Shown here: one piece after another, positions 1 through 11,127 of the stretch
Numbering within the stretch: position 1 is the first letter of the stretch
Layout of the letters: each line of letters begins with the position of its first letter
NCBI GenBank assembly: GCA_022315425.1
Contig: JAIUPT010000032.1
Span: forward strand, 1,104,501-1,168,500
Length of the DNA: 64,000 nucleotides
Direction of reading: 5' to 3'
Source of the DNA: Pseudevernia furfuracea
Taxonomy: Eukaryota > Ascomycota > Lecanoromycetes > Lecanorales > Parmeliaceae
The notes under the pieces: generated by a model
Databases searched by the model: none
What the model was told of the DNA's origin: nothing
Seen by the model: only the letters and a program-made list of their open reading frames with translations
Translations under genes and position numbers: made by a program

Positions 1-622
1 GAATCCATTGTGTAACATAGAGAAAAGCCGTATGGTACCAAAGGTTGGGAATTCGTGAAGGTTTCTTTGCTGTAGCCAGTAGCCTTATTGACACCAGGAC
101 GAATATGTACACCCATGCGATGACCCCTCCGATGGCAGCAACCGTGCCATTGTGGCCCCAAGCCTCTGTCACCAGGGCTGCCAAACTGATACCCAGCTCC
201 ACCGCAACAGCCAAGATCTCGATGATGACCACCCAGACCTGGCCACGAGGTTTGTTGATTTCAATCAGAGATTCCTTTGTCTGGACTTTCGCTAAGTGTA
301 GCGTCAACCGATCGCTGTCATCGTCGACGTCGACGTCGACGTCGTGCACTCCTTCTGGACCATCTGGTTCATCCGTGTAGTGACCATTGCTTTCGACCGA
401 ATTATATGACGGCTTTAATGTTGCATAGCCATTTTCTTGTTTTAACTTCGCGGTTCTCTGTATGGACTGTATTAAGGCGTAGAGTAAGGATATGCCGGCG
501 GCTATGAGAGGCAGAAGGACTTGAAGGTAGCTATTGAAAGTTAGCGATAAGGCACATGCTATCCAAACCATTGTACCACAAACTCTCTCTGGAAGCAGAT
601 TGAGAAGTCGTCTCCACTCCAT
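1..622 (-). CDS. ABC transporter, ABCC type, N-terminal part (partial)
   Basis: The frame is open from an ATG at 622 to the left window edge, giving about 207 residues without a stop. It holds two hydrophobic blocks: one near residues 18-60 and one from about 140 on containing VWVVIIEILAVAVELG and IAWVYIFVLVSIRLLA. Between them is an acidic linker with a (VD)n run encoded by a GTCGAC repeat. This layout matches the extra N-terminal membrane domain (TMD0) of fungal ABCC transporters of the Ybt1/Vmr1 type, which pump organic anions or drugs at vacuolar or plasma membranes. No nucleotide-binding domain lies in the window, so the subfamily assignment is inferred. The gene diverges from the methyltransferase across about 2 kb. 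Confidence 0.65.
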   Translation of the reverse strand, partial: MEWRRLLNLLPERVCGTMVWIACALSLTFNSYLQVLLPLIAAGISLLYALIQSIQRTAKLKQENGYATLKPSYNSVESNGHYTDEPDGPEGVHDVDVDVDDDSDRLTLHLAKVQTKESLIEINKPRGQVWVVIIEILAVAVELGISLAALVTEAWGHNGTVAAIGGVIAWVYIFVLVSIRLLATAKKPSRIPNLWYHTAFLYVTQWI

Positions 623-2624
623 ACTGGCCCGCCACACTCCCCGAACATGACCGATATCTTAAGAAGCTCGCGGTCAAACAATTAGGGATGATAGGTAACG
701 CATCATAAGCAGCAGAGGAATAGCACCAAGTTTGTATTTTAGAAAGGACTTAAGCAGACTAAGATAATGCTGCGATGTAGATATGAGTCTTTGGACCTTA
801 TCTTCTACAACAACCTTCTCGCTTGAAGTTGAAGTACCTTAGGGCACCAAGCTTAAGTCCGAGGGTCCCTCGGTTGGGCTTACACTAGCTTGGCTAACCG
901 CTAAATTAGTGCATTTGCTAGCTTAGGTTTCCTGCGGTTTCTTACACCATGAGTATTAGATTATCATTCCCCTCCGAGGAGTGAAGGGACGGGTTTGCTA
1001 ACCGTTACGACTACGACTAAACCAAAAGGTGATCACTGAAGATAAGTCACTAAAATGGACTTATACATCAGTTGTAGACTTGCTAGCGTACGACCGCTCG
1101 CCCATCTCGAGGAAGCCCGGAAGAAAGCCCAGACGGAACACCCTCAGGAAGGAGTGGAGGTCGTTTTCCAGCATCAGCATGCATAAGGGAGAGTGTTAAG
1201 AAAGCTGAAGACCCCCAAGAGCAACCAAGTTCATCACTTTCTGACGCCGCACTCAGAGGTCTCAAGCTCTAAGCGCGATTTTTGCATCTTACTTCATAAC
1301 GTATCATTTTGGCACGAAGGGATCATTTCTTATGGGCACTGAGAGATCACGAGACACTGAGGGATCACTAACACGCAGCGAGGTACGAGGGTTTTCATCA
1401 TCATCATGTGAAAAACAGGTGCCCTTAAAAGGACAGGTTTTAGATAGAGTAGTAGATCCAGCCCGAGGGTAGATTACGACTGGGCCTTAGACGCCTATAA
1501 AGCCCTCTGCGGGGTAACCCGTATGGTGTCCGGTATGACTCAATTAATCAATCAATTAAAGTAATCAATCAATCATGAGTATTAGATTTAGGTACGATAG
1601 TACGGATATCTTCGCTCGCGCGGAACACGAATTGAGCCTCAACCGCCTAAAGTTTCTATGAATCCCACCGTATAAATTGGAAGACTGGACAACGTCCCTC
1701 AAATGAATTAGACAAAATAGTATCAATAGTATCAATTGTACCCCGTGGCAGGGAAAAAGGCTCCTGACACGCTTACCACTCTTCTGTAACATTTTGACCC
1801 ATGAAAAGCAGATGAACTTGGCACCAACGACAGGGCCTCTCTGTCCTTTTGGAACTTCCTTTCAACAACATCTTTACTTGTGGACAGCAGATGTGTTTGG
1901 ACTGATTCTTGTAGAATGAAGTCTTTTTCCGACTACCGATCAAAGGCGGCGCTTTGATTTTGTGACGCATATCAAGTGGTTGAAGTGTCATCTGAGCAGC
2001 ATGATGGGCCACAGACTGCACATTTGCATCCTTTCAGATACTCATAGTAGTAATGTCCGTTTGCCAGCAGGAGAGGACCCCTCTCACATTACCTTGTGGG
2101 GTGCGGTGCATATCTCGTGTAAAAGAAGTAGTCCTTTGGCTGTGTGTAGCTGCGTACTCCTAGGCTTCTTCAGGAGATAAGCATCTCTACAATAAGAAAT
2201 TTCTGAGCGATCATCTGCCCCTGAAAGACCAACCGAAATGCAAGCCAATGGCTAGGCAACGGCACCAGGATCGTAGGTGCATCAACCTAATTGCCCGTGG
2301 GGAGAAGGGACTCGTATTGGTTCAGCTTCGGCGATCGGTCGAAAGCAATAATCAAAGCTGCGAGACTTGATCCTAGCCAGACGGAAATAAAAGTCCCCTT
2401 GACTGAAAAACCTCTGTTTATAATCGACTGCGTAAGGCGGACAATGTAATTAATAATGATATAGCACGTTCGTCACTCCTGCCTTTTGTATTCTCTGCTT
2501 GCAGACAACTTCCGACAATGGCAACAACGACAAAACCAACTTCAATTGCCGTTGATCCCAACCTCCGGGCTACCAACGTTTGTATCCTCGGTTGACAGAG
2601 ACATTACATTTGAAGAATTTGCTG
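623..2624. other. Gene-poor spacer with possible element relics
   Basis: This is 2 kb between the divergent ABC transporter and methyltransferase genes, with no intact gene. A 15-base stretch (ATGAGTATTAGATT with a leading C) occurs at 948-962 and again at 1574-1588. From about 1055 to 1270 there is protein-like coding sequence in two frames: LEEARKKAQTEHPQEGVEV, then a stop, then EDPQEQPSSSLSDAALRGLKL in another frame. This looks like a decayed open frame. Positions 1420-1590 have a TATAAA box followed by AATCAATCAATT repeats, which could be part of an old LTR. None of this identifies a family. Confidence 0.3.
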
Positions 2625-4537
2625 ATGGACGCCTCTCAGTACGGTGATGAGCCTGATTCCGCCTACGGCGACGAAGTGTATGTTTGGTTGAGCCCGTCTA
2701 ATCCCGACGAAACAGTATTGACAAAGTAAATCGAACCATAGTGGAAGTTACACCACATCGCTTGCATCCAACATATTAGACTACAAAGTCGAAAATAATC
2801 GGAGATACCATGCCTATAAAGAAGGCAGTACGTTCTGTCTCTCCAGCTATTGAGACCATTCCCACGACCATTCTAATTGGAAAACCCAGGCTATCCCTAC
2901 CCCAACGATGAGGTACATGTGCACTAGTAGAAGAGTTAATTCAGGCAGCATTAACCTCGACAGTAGAAGGAGAGTGATCGCTTAGACATCATGCACAAGT
3001 TGACAGAGGTCACCCTGGGAGGAAAGCTAAACTTGGCTCCTGTCCCCTTAAACCTCCAGCGTATACTCGATATTGGCACGGGAACGGGAATATGGGCAAT
3101 GGAGATGGGTGAGGCCCTTTGAAGGCTCCGTCTGAAAACACGGACTGCATATACAGATCAACAGATCACTGACACTATGCTAACAGGAGATAAGTATCCA
3201 AATGCTGAGGTATAGAGACCCATCATATAAAGAGACGCTGGTCCACGGCTGAGTACACAGATACTGGGCAATGATCTAAGTGCAATTCAACCACGATGGT
3301 AAGTTGTAAGTTCCATATGCATGCACCATAAGTCTCTGTGGTTGTCCAGCAACCGCTATCTTCTATCAATATTATCTGTTTACCGAATCCTGCACTATTC
3401 GTCGGGGGTGATTATCACCTACAAGATACACCATTCTCAGCTTTCCACATATCTACATCTTCCCATTCCTTTCCATTACACTATCAAACATCCACAAACC
3501 ACTGGCTGCCATCACATTGACCCTATAAAACATCATAAATCTTACAGTACTCTTTGGCCTGCTCGTCCTAGCTACAACTCTCAAATATGAAATCCTCGCC
3601 TCTTGCCTTGGTGCTCTTGCTACACTCATTATTTTTCTTGTACACGATGTCAAGTTTCATCCTCCCCGCCTCATATTTTCAACTAATTCCTCCCAAACTC
3701 ATAGGGTACCGCCCAATGTACGCTTTGAGATCGACGATGTGGAGGCAGATTGGACATACCATAAGAAATTCGACTACATCTACTGCCGGTTCATGGGCAG
3801 CGCCATTCGCAACTGGCCTCGTTTGGTCCGTCAATGCTTTGAGTAGGTTACTCTATCGCCCGTGTCCCAGTAATTCCTCGCAGCACTAGGGGCAGGAAAG
3901 GCGATGAAGTTCTCGCGGTGTCCTTTTCAGAGCCGGAATACGAGTGGAGACAACATTCACTAATCTATTGTTTGTTAGGAATACCGAACCAGGCGGCTGG
4001 GTTGAATACATCGATCTCGACCTGGAATGGAATTCTCCAGATGGTTCTCTCACGCCCGAGCACGCTTCTAAATACTTCAATACTACCTTCCTCAAAACCT
4101 CACGAGAAAGTGGTATGGAGCCCTGTCCTGGACCTCTCCTCGAAGGCTGGTTGAAAGACGCTGGTTTCAAGGATGTTGCGGCTGAGAGGCATGTTTGGCC
4201 GGTGGGAACTTGGCCAGCTGACAAGCATTTGGTAAGCAGATCTCAACGTCTAGATACTTATGCACTGCTGACCCGGTCCTGCAGAGAGAAGTTGGCGCCT
4301 GGAATTACCTCCAGATCATGGAAGGTCTCGAAGCTTTCACTTACGCTCTTTTCACGCGTGTACTGGGCTACTCGCAGCAAGAGGTCGATGTCGTATGTGC
4401 GAAGATCAGGAAAGAAATGAAGGATCCTAAGATGCACGCTTACTTCTATATGTAAGACTATCCATCAGTACTCAAAGATGATGATTGACCCCCTTGATAG
4501 GCACGTCGTCTATGGCAGGAAGCCCGAGGACGAGTAA
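2625..4537 (+). CDS. SAM-dependent methyltransferase, LaeA-like/TAM family
   Basis: I assembled ten exons: 2625-2677, 2742-2827, 2890-2912, 2967-3108, 3187-3209, 3261-3298, 3705-3842, 3979-4231, 4285-4451 and 4501-4537, giving 319 aa. The order of motifs is typical of the large fungal class I methyltransferase family. SYTTSLASNILDYKVENNRR comes first, followed by the SAM-binding motif LDIGTGTGIWAMEMG, the acidic NDLSAIQPRWVPPN block, and the post-motif FEIDDVEADWTY and PGGWVEYIDLDLEW. It should transfer a methyl group to an unknown substrate; family members act in secondary metabolism or regulation. An upstream ATG at 2518 would need a 38-bp intron, so I chose 2625. The intron at 3299-3704 is 406 bp, far longer than the other introns in this gene. 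No biosynthetic cluster flanks it. Confidence 0.85.
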
Positions 4538-4942
4538 ATAAGAGGGCTGCAAGCCAGCACATGGGCGTCACGGTAGCGAAGTTTGACTGTCGAGGGCAGC
4601 TCTACGGCAGATACCCTTTTCCTATACCTTTGTAGCGACTCTCCGTAGCGTTCGCAAGAGCATTCTTGAGAGCGTTCCCACGAGAGACAATCTTGCATGG
4701 AATCATGACTTGAGCAATATCCTTCAATTTCCTTCAACGCCTATACTATGCAGACTTTCCAACTCCAATGAAAGTACAGGCAGTTCGTCATGCCTCCCGC
4801 ATCTGTCTGTCCATCCTTCGCAGCCCGTTCAAGTGCCCAATGCTTGTCATTAACTTAGTACGGCCAAGCAAGACGCTTCGCTATGCATGCTTATGCCTGA
4901 ACACAACCACCCCCTCCCCTTTCCCTCCATCATCTGCAATGT
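4538..4942. other. Spacer between convergent gene ends
   Basis: This is 405 bp between the ends of the methyltransferase (+) and the Spo12-like gene (-). It should hold both 3' untranslated regions. I see no gene, repeat or structured element. Confidence 0.6.
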
Positions 4943-5621
4943 CTAAGGACTAACCTCCTTACTCTCCTTGCCCTCGTTCGACTTTGCTGCCTCGGTCTTC
5001 TTAGAAGCTTCCATCTTCGCGAAGAGGGATTGCGGCTTCGCTCTATATCGAGTGCATAATCAGCCCTTGGTCTTTTTTTTTGATGCTTGCTTGACAGGGT
5101 TGAGGAGGAGGAGGAGGTGGTGGTGGTGGTGGTTGGGGGGGGACAGTGGGAGGAAGACTCACTTGCCGAACTGCTTGCTCTTGTACGCCGACAGCTTGGC
5201 CGTGCAGGGGCTCATGATGGTATCCGACGGCGAGACGTAGATCTGCTTGGCCCTGTTCGCAAGAGGGATTGTTAGCTTCAGCGGCCAATCGCTCACTTCT
5301 CCCCTCCCCCCCCTCCCCCACCCCCAAACCCGAGCCCGCGGCTTCAACCCCAGCCTTCGTCCCTGTCCTGTCCTGTCCTGCTTGCCTCGGCCCCCTCACT
5401 TTCCCGTGTTTCTCTGAATCATGCACGGTAGCTCGCTAGACTTACTTGTCCTCTTCCATTCGGCTTTGCAGTACTTGACGATGGTACTCCATGCTCTTTG
5501 GCTTGTTGGCACCCTCTTGCTCCACCGTGTTGGACGCTTGGTCGGCCTTGAGCTTTGTGGGCGAGGGGGCGGAGGTGTTGATGTCGCGGGAGGCGAGGGG
5601 TTTGGTGGGCGATGAAGACAT
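4943..5621 (-). CDS. SPO12: Spo12-family cell-cycle protein
   Basis: Three exons (5446-5621, 5163-5252, 4943-5042) encode 121 aa. The second exon carries the Spo12 signature IYVSPSDTIMSPCTAKLSAY, followed by KSKQFGKAKPQSLFAKM, which straddles the last intron. The N-terminus is Ser/Pro-rich with SPTK, a potential CDK site. In yeast, Spo12 is a small nucleolar protein of the FEAR network that helps release Cdc14 at mitotic exit and acts in meiosis. The role here is inferred from the motif. The last intron (5043-5162) contains a run of GGA and GGT triplets followed by eight Gs on the plus strand. Splice phases join cleanly at both introns. Confidence 0.87.
5098..5147. repeat. G-rich triplet tract inside a Spo12 intron
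   Basis: The plus strand reads (GGA)n, then (GGT)n, then a run of Gs, so the transcript carries the C-rich complement just after the intron donor. Short G-runs like this can form G-quadruplexes in DNA, but that is not shown here. Confidence 0.7.
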
Positions 5622-5985
5622 CTTGTGAGATCTGGTTGTAGAGGTGGTTCGCTGGTGGGTGAAGGAAGTTTGAGGGTGGATTGGATAGACAAGGAGGGTC
5701 TTTGTGGGATTGTAGGAAGATTGGCGTGGGATTGTGGGGTGGAGGTTGAGTTGGTGGAGGACAAGGGCTGCTTTTCGACTATTTACATAGGGCTGTTGTG
5801 ACGGGCAACCATATCGAGCTCATTTCTTATTTAATATGTACCTAGTAAAAGGCTCCGCCGTAACGTCTACAATTACAATGACGCAGGATATTAGTCGATC
5901 AAGAAGCTAGATTGATACTACTCTCTCTACATGCTATACATTATAATAACATGGCGCCTTTTCCCAATTCCATTCAAATCCACGT
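5622..5985. other. Spacer: Spo12 promoter side
   Basis: This is 364 bp between the start of the Spo12-like gene and the stop of the acyl-CoA dehydrogenase, both on the minus strand. It must contain the Spo12 promoter and the dehydrogenase 3' end. I see no other gene. Confidence 0.6.
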
Positions 5986-7537
5986 CTACAACTTCGACTT
6001 CTGCTGCACCCCACTCTCCCTCAACAACCTCTCCCCCATCTGCTTCTGCCTTTCCAGTTTCTCCCTGACCTCCGCACCCCTCTTATTCTCATTCTTTCCC
6101 ATCTGCTGTAAATGCACCTCATCAGGACCATCCGCAATCCTCAGTGTCCTAATCTGCGCCCACATATTTGCTAACGGCGTATCCTGACACACACCCGCAC
6201 CTCCATAACTCTGTACGGCCCGGTCGATGACTGTCAATGCCATTTGGGGCACCATAACCTTCGCCTCCGCGATCTCTTTAAGAGCACTCTTCGCATCCTT
6301 TTCGTCGATCTTCATAGCGGCGTTGAGCACAATCAGGCGGGCGGCGTCGATCTCAAGGCGGGATTTAGCAATCCACTCAAGTATGACGCCGTGCTCAGCG
6401 AGCAGCTTCCCAAACGGCTTCTTGGTAGGGTCATTCACGCGGGCTATCATCCAATCCAAGGCCTTCTCTGCGGCGCCAATAGAGCGCATGGCGTGGTGAA
6501 TGCGACCCGGGCCAAGACGGCCTTGGATGATTTCAAAGCCGCGGCCTTCGCCGAGGACCATATTCGAGGCAGGTACACGGACGTTCTCGAAGGTGATCTG
6601 GGCGTGGCCATGAGGAGCATCGTCGTAGCCGTAGACGGATAGGACTCGTTTGATGGTTACACCTTTGGTGCCTGCTGGGACAAGAATGACGGATTGTTGC
6701 TTGTAAACGTTTGAGTTTTTGGGATCGCTTTTGCCCATGACTATGTATATCTTGCATCGCGGGTCGCCGGCGCCGCTACTCCACCACTTCTGTGGCGTCG
6801 GTCAGTAAAGGCTAGCAGCTTCTGAGAAGGCCAAGACAGTACCGAGCCATTTAAGATATAATCAGTGCCTTGCTTTGTCATAGTCAATGTGATGTTCGTA
6901 GCATCACTAGACGCAACATCTGGCTCGGTCATGAGGAATGCGGATCTAATGTCGCCATTCATCAGCGGAGTGAGCCATTGTTTCTTTTGAGCCTCGTTGC
7001 CGTATTTCGCCAGAACCTCCATGTTACCAGTATCTGGTGCTGCACAGTTGGTGGCCTAAATGATCTTTCAGTATCAGAAGCTCCTTGTCTTCTGACAGCA
7101 GTCTCGTACTTCAGCAGCTGTCCTGCACCTCCCCATATATTCTGCCATCAAGCCATACTCCAGATTTGAGAAGCCTGCTCCCTCCTTGAAGTGGTTTTTA
7201 GGCAGAAACAGGTTCCACAGTCCGGCTTTCTTTGCCTTGGCCTTCAATTCGTCGATTACGGGTGGATATGTGCTCCATCTCTTCTCGCCTTCCCCCAGCT
7301 GTGCGTGGAAGAGTACGTCTGTGGGGACGCATTCTTCCTCGACGAACTTTTCTACCTGTGTTACAAAAATAAGCAAATGACAGTATTGCAAATGGCATTG
7401 AGGAAAATTACCAAGTTGAGAGTCTCCTTTGCTCGATCGCTGACAGCGCCTCGAGCAATGATGGGGATCTTCTCCGCAGCTGTCTGAGGCTTGCCGCTGC
7501 TGGCGAGCAGATTCTGGCTGAAGTCACTCTTAGACAT
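5986..7537 (-). CDS. Acyl-CoA dehydrogenase with peroxisomal targeting signal
   Basis: Four exons (7412-7537, 7110-7355, 6843-7055, 5986-6789) encode 462 aa. The protein shows the ACAD order: an N-terminal helical domain with LWNLFLPKNHF, the substrate and FAD-contact segment FLMTEPDVASSDATN, a beta domain with KWWSSGAGDPRCKIYIVMG, and the C-terminal FAD-binding helix region QSYGGAGVCQDTPLANMWAQ and RTLRIADGPDEVH. It is closest in style to the ACAD10/ACAD11 group, which acts on long-chain or 4-hydroxy acyl-CoAs. The last three residues are SKL, the canonical PTS1 signal, so a peroxisomal location and a role in peroxisomal beta-oxidation are likely. Which acyl chains it uses cannot be read from the sequence. 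Confidence 0.9.
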
Positions 7538-7926
7538 GATTGATTATGGAAATGAGTGTAGTTGACTCCGGAACATGAGGAGCATCGCGCGTAAGACCGA
7601 AAACAGCTTGCGTTCAAGTACCCTTGCCATGCTGCGGCCGGAATACCACTCTACCCCACACACCGAGCATACACACTTGCCTCGGCATTGCCGAATCTGC
7701 CAAGACTTGCTCTTCGAGCCCTTTTAAAAGTCGGAATTATTACAACATTGAACATAGTGATACAACAGTTCGGAATTCGAATGCTTTGAGCGTCTGAAGG
7801 CTTTGTAATGTTTCCTATCTAGCTACGGGTATCTCGGGGTGGAAAATTTCTGGAGAGCAAACGTCTATGAAGGCCCGCCAGTGCTATGCAGCCAAGATGC
7901 ATGTCCAGAAAGAGGGAGAGCGTAGC
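7538..7926. other. Spacer: dehydrogenase promoter side
   Basis: This is 389 bp between the dehydrogenase start and the Lsg1 stop, both on the minus strand. No additional gene or repeat is visible. Confidence 0.55.
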
Positions 7927-9900
7927 TCATGCTCTTTCAGCTCGCGACGCTTTGTGCTTCCTCTTCCCTCCGTTGCCATGCTTCTTAGAATTCAGAAGCT
8001 TCAATTCAGCAGGATCGACGTCTTTTTCCAGTGCCGTCATTGTCTGCAGCTTCCTACCGGTCAGCTGCCTTTTCCCCTGCTCACTATACTGGTGATTGAA
8101 AGGCATAGTCAAATGTGCGGTACTGCCTTGCCCAGGTCCGAAGAATCTCTTATCAAGCCGGTTCGATTTTTCTCCTTGTAGAGGCACTGCAGGAAGCGAC
8201 TCCGCATCATCCATCAATGATGGATTTTCCGAACCTGATATCGAAGCTTCTGCATGTGCTGCTAACATGGCCTGCCGCTTCTGCGGAAGATGCTCGACGT
8301 CGTAAAGATCTCGATTGAACTCTCGTGGATCAATCAAAGGATCACTGGGAGGTGGATGACAGAACAGTAGCTTGCCGCTCACGTAGTCCTTGAGCACGTA
8401 GCGCGCAGCTCTCGATTCATCTGGCTGCCCTTGTCCTGTCTTTGCGAACCCTCGAGCAACAGCGTAAGCGATCAAGATTTCCTCGGCGGTTGGTGTTCCG
8501 GTCCCGCCTTCTTCCAGGGGTCGAGTATGCACTTTGACGCCGTAGAGAGCCTCGTAGAATGACTGGGGGATGCGCTGGGCAACGAGCCCCGCAGGTCCCG
8601 TGAACTCTCGAAGTTGGTCAATTGGTAAGATCCCATTGCAGACAAGCTCTGCTTTCGTAGTGGCAAAGTTGGGAAAGACAAGTCCAGGACAATCGCAAAG
8701 TATGACTTCCGAGCTGAGATGTATGGTTTGGAAATGCTTTGTCTTACCCGGCGTTGATGAGACAGAGACCTTCTTCGCTCCAATAAGTGCATTAATGGTA
8801 GAAGATTTCCCAACATTAGGGTAGCCTACGAGGCCAATTGTCGTCTTCCGTGGATGTTCCGAGTCTGTGTTCTCGACGTCCGGAGAGTTCTTTAGGAATA
8901 AAGCCTCAAGTTCATCTACGGTCAAAATCCTCGTTCGCTGATCCGTTTCATCAATGTCCTCCTCAATTGTCCACTGCTCTTCATCCTCCTCTACATCTTG
9001 TACATCCAACTTCTCGGCCTCATTGGCAAGCTTGTCACCTGTACCATCTACTCCCCCCTCATCAGCGTTGTCTGACACTGCCGGTGCATTCTCGGCCGGC
9101 TCTGCATCTATATCCATTGCCTCGTTCATCTCCTTCGCCAGCGAAGCCGAGAAGAACTTGTAATTGATCCCTACTCTTTGGAAATAGTCTGCCCAAGCTT
9201 CTCTTTGTGGCAAAGTCATCATATCCGCCTTGTTCACCAATAGTAGATTGTTCTTCTTGGAATCGACCTCCTTCACATATTTTTCTAGATCTTCTGATCG
9301 GAAGAGCAATGGGTTTCTGGCGTCCACAATCTGCACTACAAGGTCTGACCTCTCGATAACCCTCCACAACTGCCTCCATACTTCCAAATTCCTTTCGAAG
9401 GGCGTCATCAAAAGGTCATCATTTTCTTGCAACTCAGCTAGGCCTCTTCTCCAATCAAGCAGACTAGCTCTCTCTTTCTGATCCAACGCTTGCGGTGTAG
9501 TGGTCTCGTCCCAAGGCGGCCGCCTTGGCACAGTCAAGCGATTCTTGTTCGCGTTTTGCTTCCTGATGGCCGATCTTTCCTCCGCTGCTGACAGCAGGTA
9601 TGGATTGCGCTGATCAGTATGTATGATTTTCACATTGTTCATTTTCTCCGCAGTAAAGTCTGTCCCAGCAAGCTCTGCGGTACTGAGGAACTCGTCGAGA
9701 GCACCCTGCTCTGTCACACTTCGCATTTTTACCCATGATGCTTCTTTGGGGGCGTTGGTGACATAAGTCTGTCCCTCTTGATCTGTTCTGTGGATTCCTG
9801 CTGAAACCTTCTTGCGGTCGTTGCCTTTGCCTCTGCCGAAACGATCATTCATGAGGCTGTTTCCTAGCCCCACTGCATTTTTGGATTTGGCGAGCACCAT
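7927..9900 (-). CDS. LSG1: Large-subunit GTPase Lsg1
   Basis: A single uninterrupted frame of 657 aa. The GTPase motifs are circularly permuted, as in the YlqF/HSR1 family. The G4 motif NKAD is at residues 223-226 and the G5-like FFSASLA near 249-255; only then come the P-loop GYPNVGKSS at 359-367, the G2 region SSTPGKTKH at about 381-389 and the G3 motif DCPG at 403-406. The insert between the two halves (about 260-330) is very acidic. In yeast, Lsg1 is a cytoplasmic GTPase that releases the export adaptor Nmd3 from pre-60S subunits. The C-terminus is basic (NGGKRKHKASRAERA), as expected for ribosome binding. The length fits the family. Confidence 0.95.
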   Translation of the reverse strand: MVLAKSKNAVGLGNSLMNDRFGRGKGNDRKKVSAGIHRTDQEGQTYVTNAPKEASWVKMRSVTEQGALDEFLSTAELAGTDFTAEKMNNVKIIHTDQRNPYLLSAAEERSAIRKQNANKNRLTVPRRPPWDETTTPQALDQKERASLLDWRRGLAELQENDDLLMTPFERNLEVWRQLWRVIERSDLVVQIVDARNPLLFRSEDLEKYVKEVDSKKNNLLLVNKADMMTLPQREAWADYFQRVGINYKFFSASLAKEMNEAMDIDAEPAENAPAVSDNADEGGVDGTGDKLANEAEKLDVQDVEEDEEQWTIEEDIDETDQRTRILTVDELEALFLKNSPDVENTDSEHPRKTTIGLVGYPNVGKSSTINALIGAKKVSVSSTPGKTKHFQTIHLSSEVILCDCPGLVFPNFATTKAELVCNGILPIDQLREFTGPAGLVAQRIPQSFYEALYGVKVHTRPLEEGGTGTPTAEEILIAYAVARGFAKTGQGQPDESRAARYVLKDYVSGKLLFCHPPPSDPLIDPREFNRDLYDVEHLPQKRQAMLAAHAEASISGSENPSLMDDAESLPAVPLQGEKSNRLDKRFFGPGQGSTAHLTMPFNHQYSEQGKRQLTGRKLQTMTALEKDVDPAELKLLNSKKHGNGGKRKHKASRAERA

Positions 9901-11127
9901 TTTGGCTGCTATTACCCTACAATATTCCCAGTGTAGATACTAAAGAAGTTGAGAAAATGCGGCAAGACACGGAGCGCCAAGCTTTACCCTCGTCTGTTTC
10001 TGATTTTGTCGTACTGTCTACTCTCGTCCGCCATAGTACAGTATGACGCAGGAGGCAGCGTCTCACAACAGAGGTGAGCTGCCCAATTCGCGTTACAGAC
10101 TAATTACATCCAGCTCAAGAAGTTCTGCGGTAAGAAAAGTGGTATATATCTCTGCTTAGAGTCTCCCATTGACTAGAGTTGCATGTAATGAAGCAGGTAC
10201 TCTAAGCCGTCGTTCTGAACGCCTAAGGTAGTATAAGTTGACAGAGACAACCACTCCTTATGGCTTTATACAGGCTTCTGCTCACTTTTCTTGCCAAGGA
10301 TCTCCCACCACTACACGCTGATAGCTGGATCCATTAGAGACTATACGTAGAGTAGCCTTCGGGGTGGGAGAAGACTAAGGTAATTAGCTACCCTACATTA
10401 ATCCAACACCCCAATTAATAAGAACAAGAAAACAAAGAACCTGATCATTGACAAGAAAGCCTCAGCACACTCTTTTCGCATACATCTTCCCATCCTTCTC
10501 TTTCTTATCTCTTCGCGTGCCTTCATCATAGTCATCATCTCTTAATCCGTACGTTTTGGCCTCCTTAGAAGGAATAAGTTTTAGTAGTATGTACTCTTCA
10601 AGTAGTTATGAGAGCGCCTCGATATTCTAATGTCTCAGCCTCCTCGCCATTATGGCAATGAAGTCAAACATCTAAGGGAGGAAGTCCATCAAGACATCGC
10701 TTCTTAATCAGATTCCTGAGCTTGTCAGGACTGCTGGAGAGATAACTATAAAGGTGCTGTTTCATTGCCTCTGTGATAAGCCAATTTTCGGGTACGTGGC
10801 CGTTACATTCATGGGGGTAAATATCCGCGCGTTGTATTCCGGTGGGTGCGTCTTTCGAAATACACTGATCACCCGATCCAACTCATTGACAATGGCAGCG
10901 TTCTCTACTCGACAAAAGAGATGAAGTAGAAGGAAGGAGGGGAGGACGGAGAGGAGCACCTCCCTTTTCTTTCGGGAATGATTACTCAAATCTCTATTCA
11001 AATGACAGGAGCCATGTCCAGAAAGCGTGCTTTCCTCTGGAACTCGGCTACTCGAAAGGAAATTCCTTTTTATTTCCATTCTTTTTCTTCCTTTCTCTTT
11101 TTCCCCAACCAACAAATCCAATTCAAA
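9901..11127. other. Upstream region of Lsg1 and of the zinc-knuckle gene
   Basis: This is 1.2 kb without a supported coding exon. The left part should carry the Lsg1 promoter (minus strand). The pyrimidine-rich stretch at about 11040-11127 probably is the 5' untranslated exon of the zinc-knuckle gene. Short frames beginning at 10632 (MSQPPRHYGNEVKHLREEVH) and 11014 (MSRKRAFLWNSATRKEIPF) are open for only 25-40 codons, and I do not call them genes. Confidence 0.4.

Noticed and set aside
10632..11127. Upstream coding start of the zinc-knuckle gene at 11014
   Set aside because: The 38 extra codons come from a pyrimidine-rich leader and look untranslated; kept only as an alternative.
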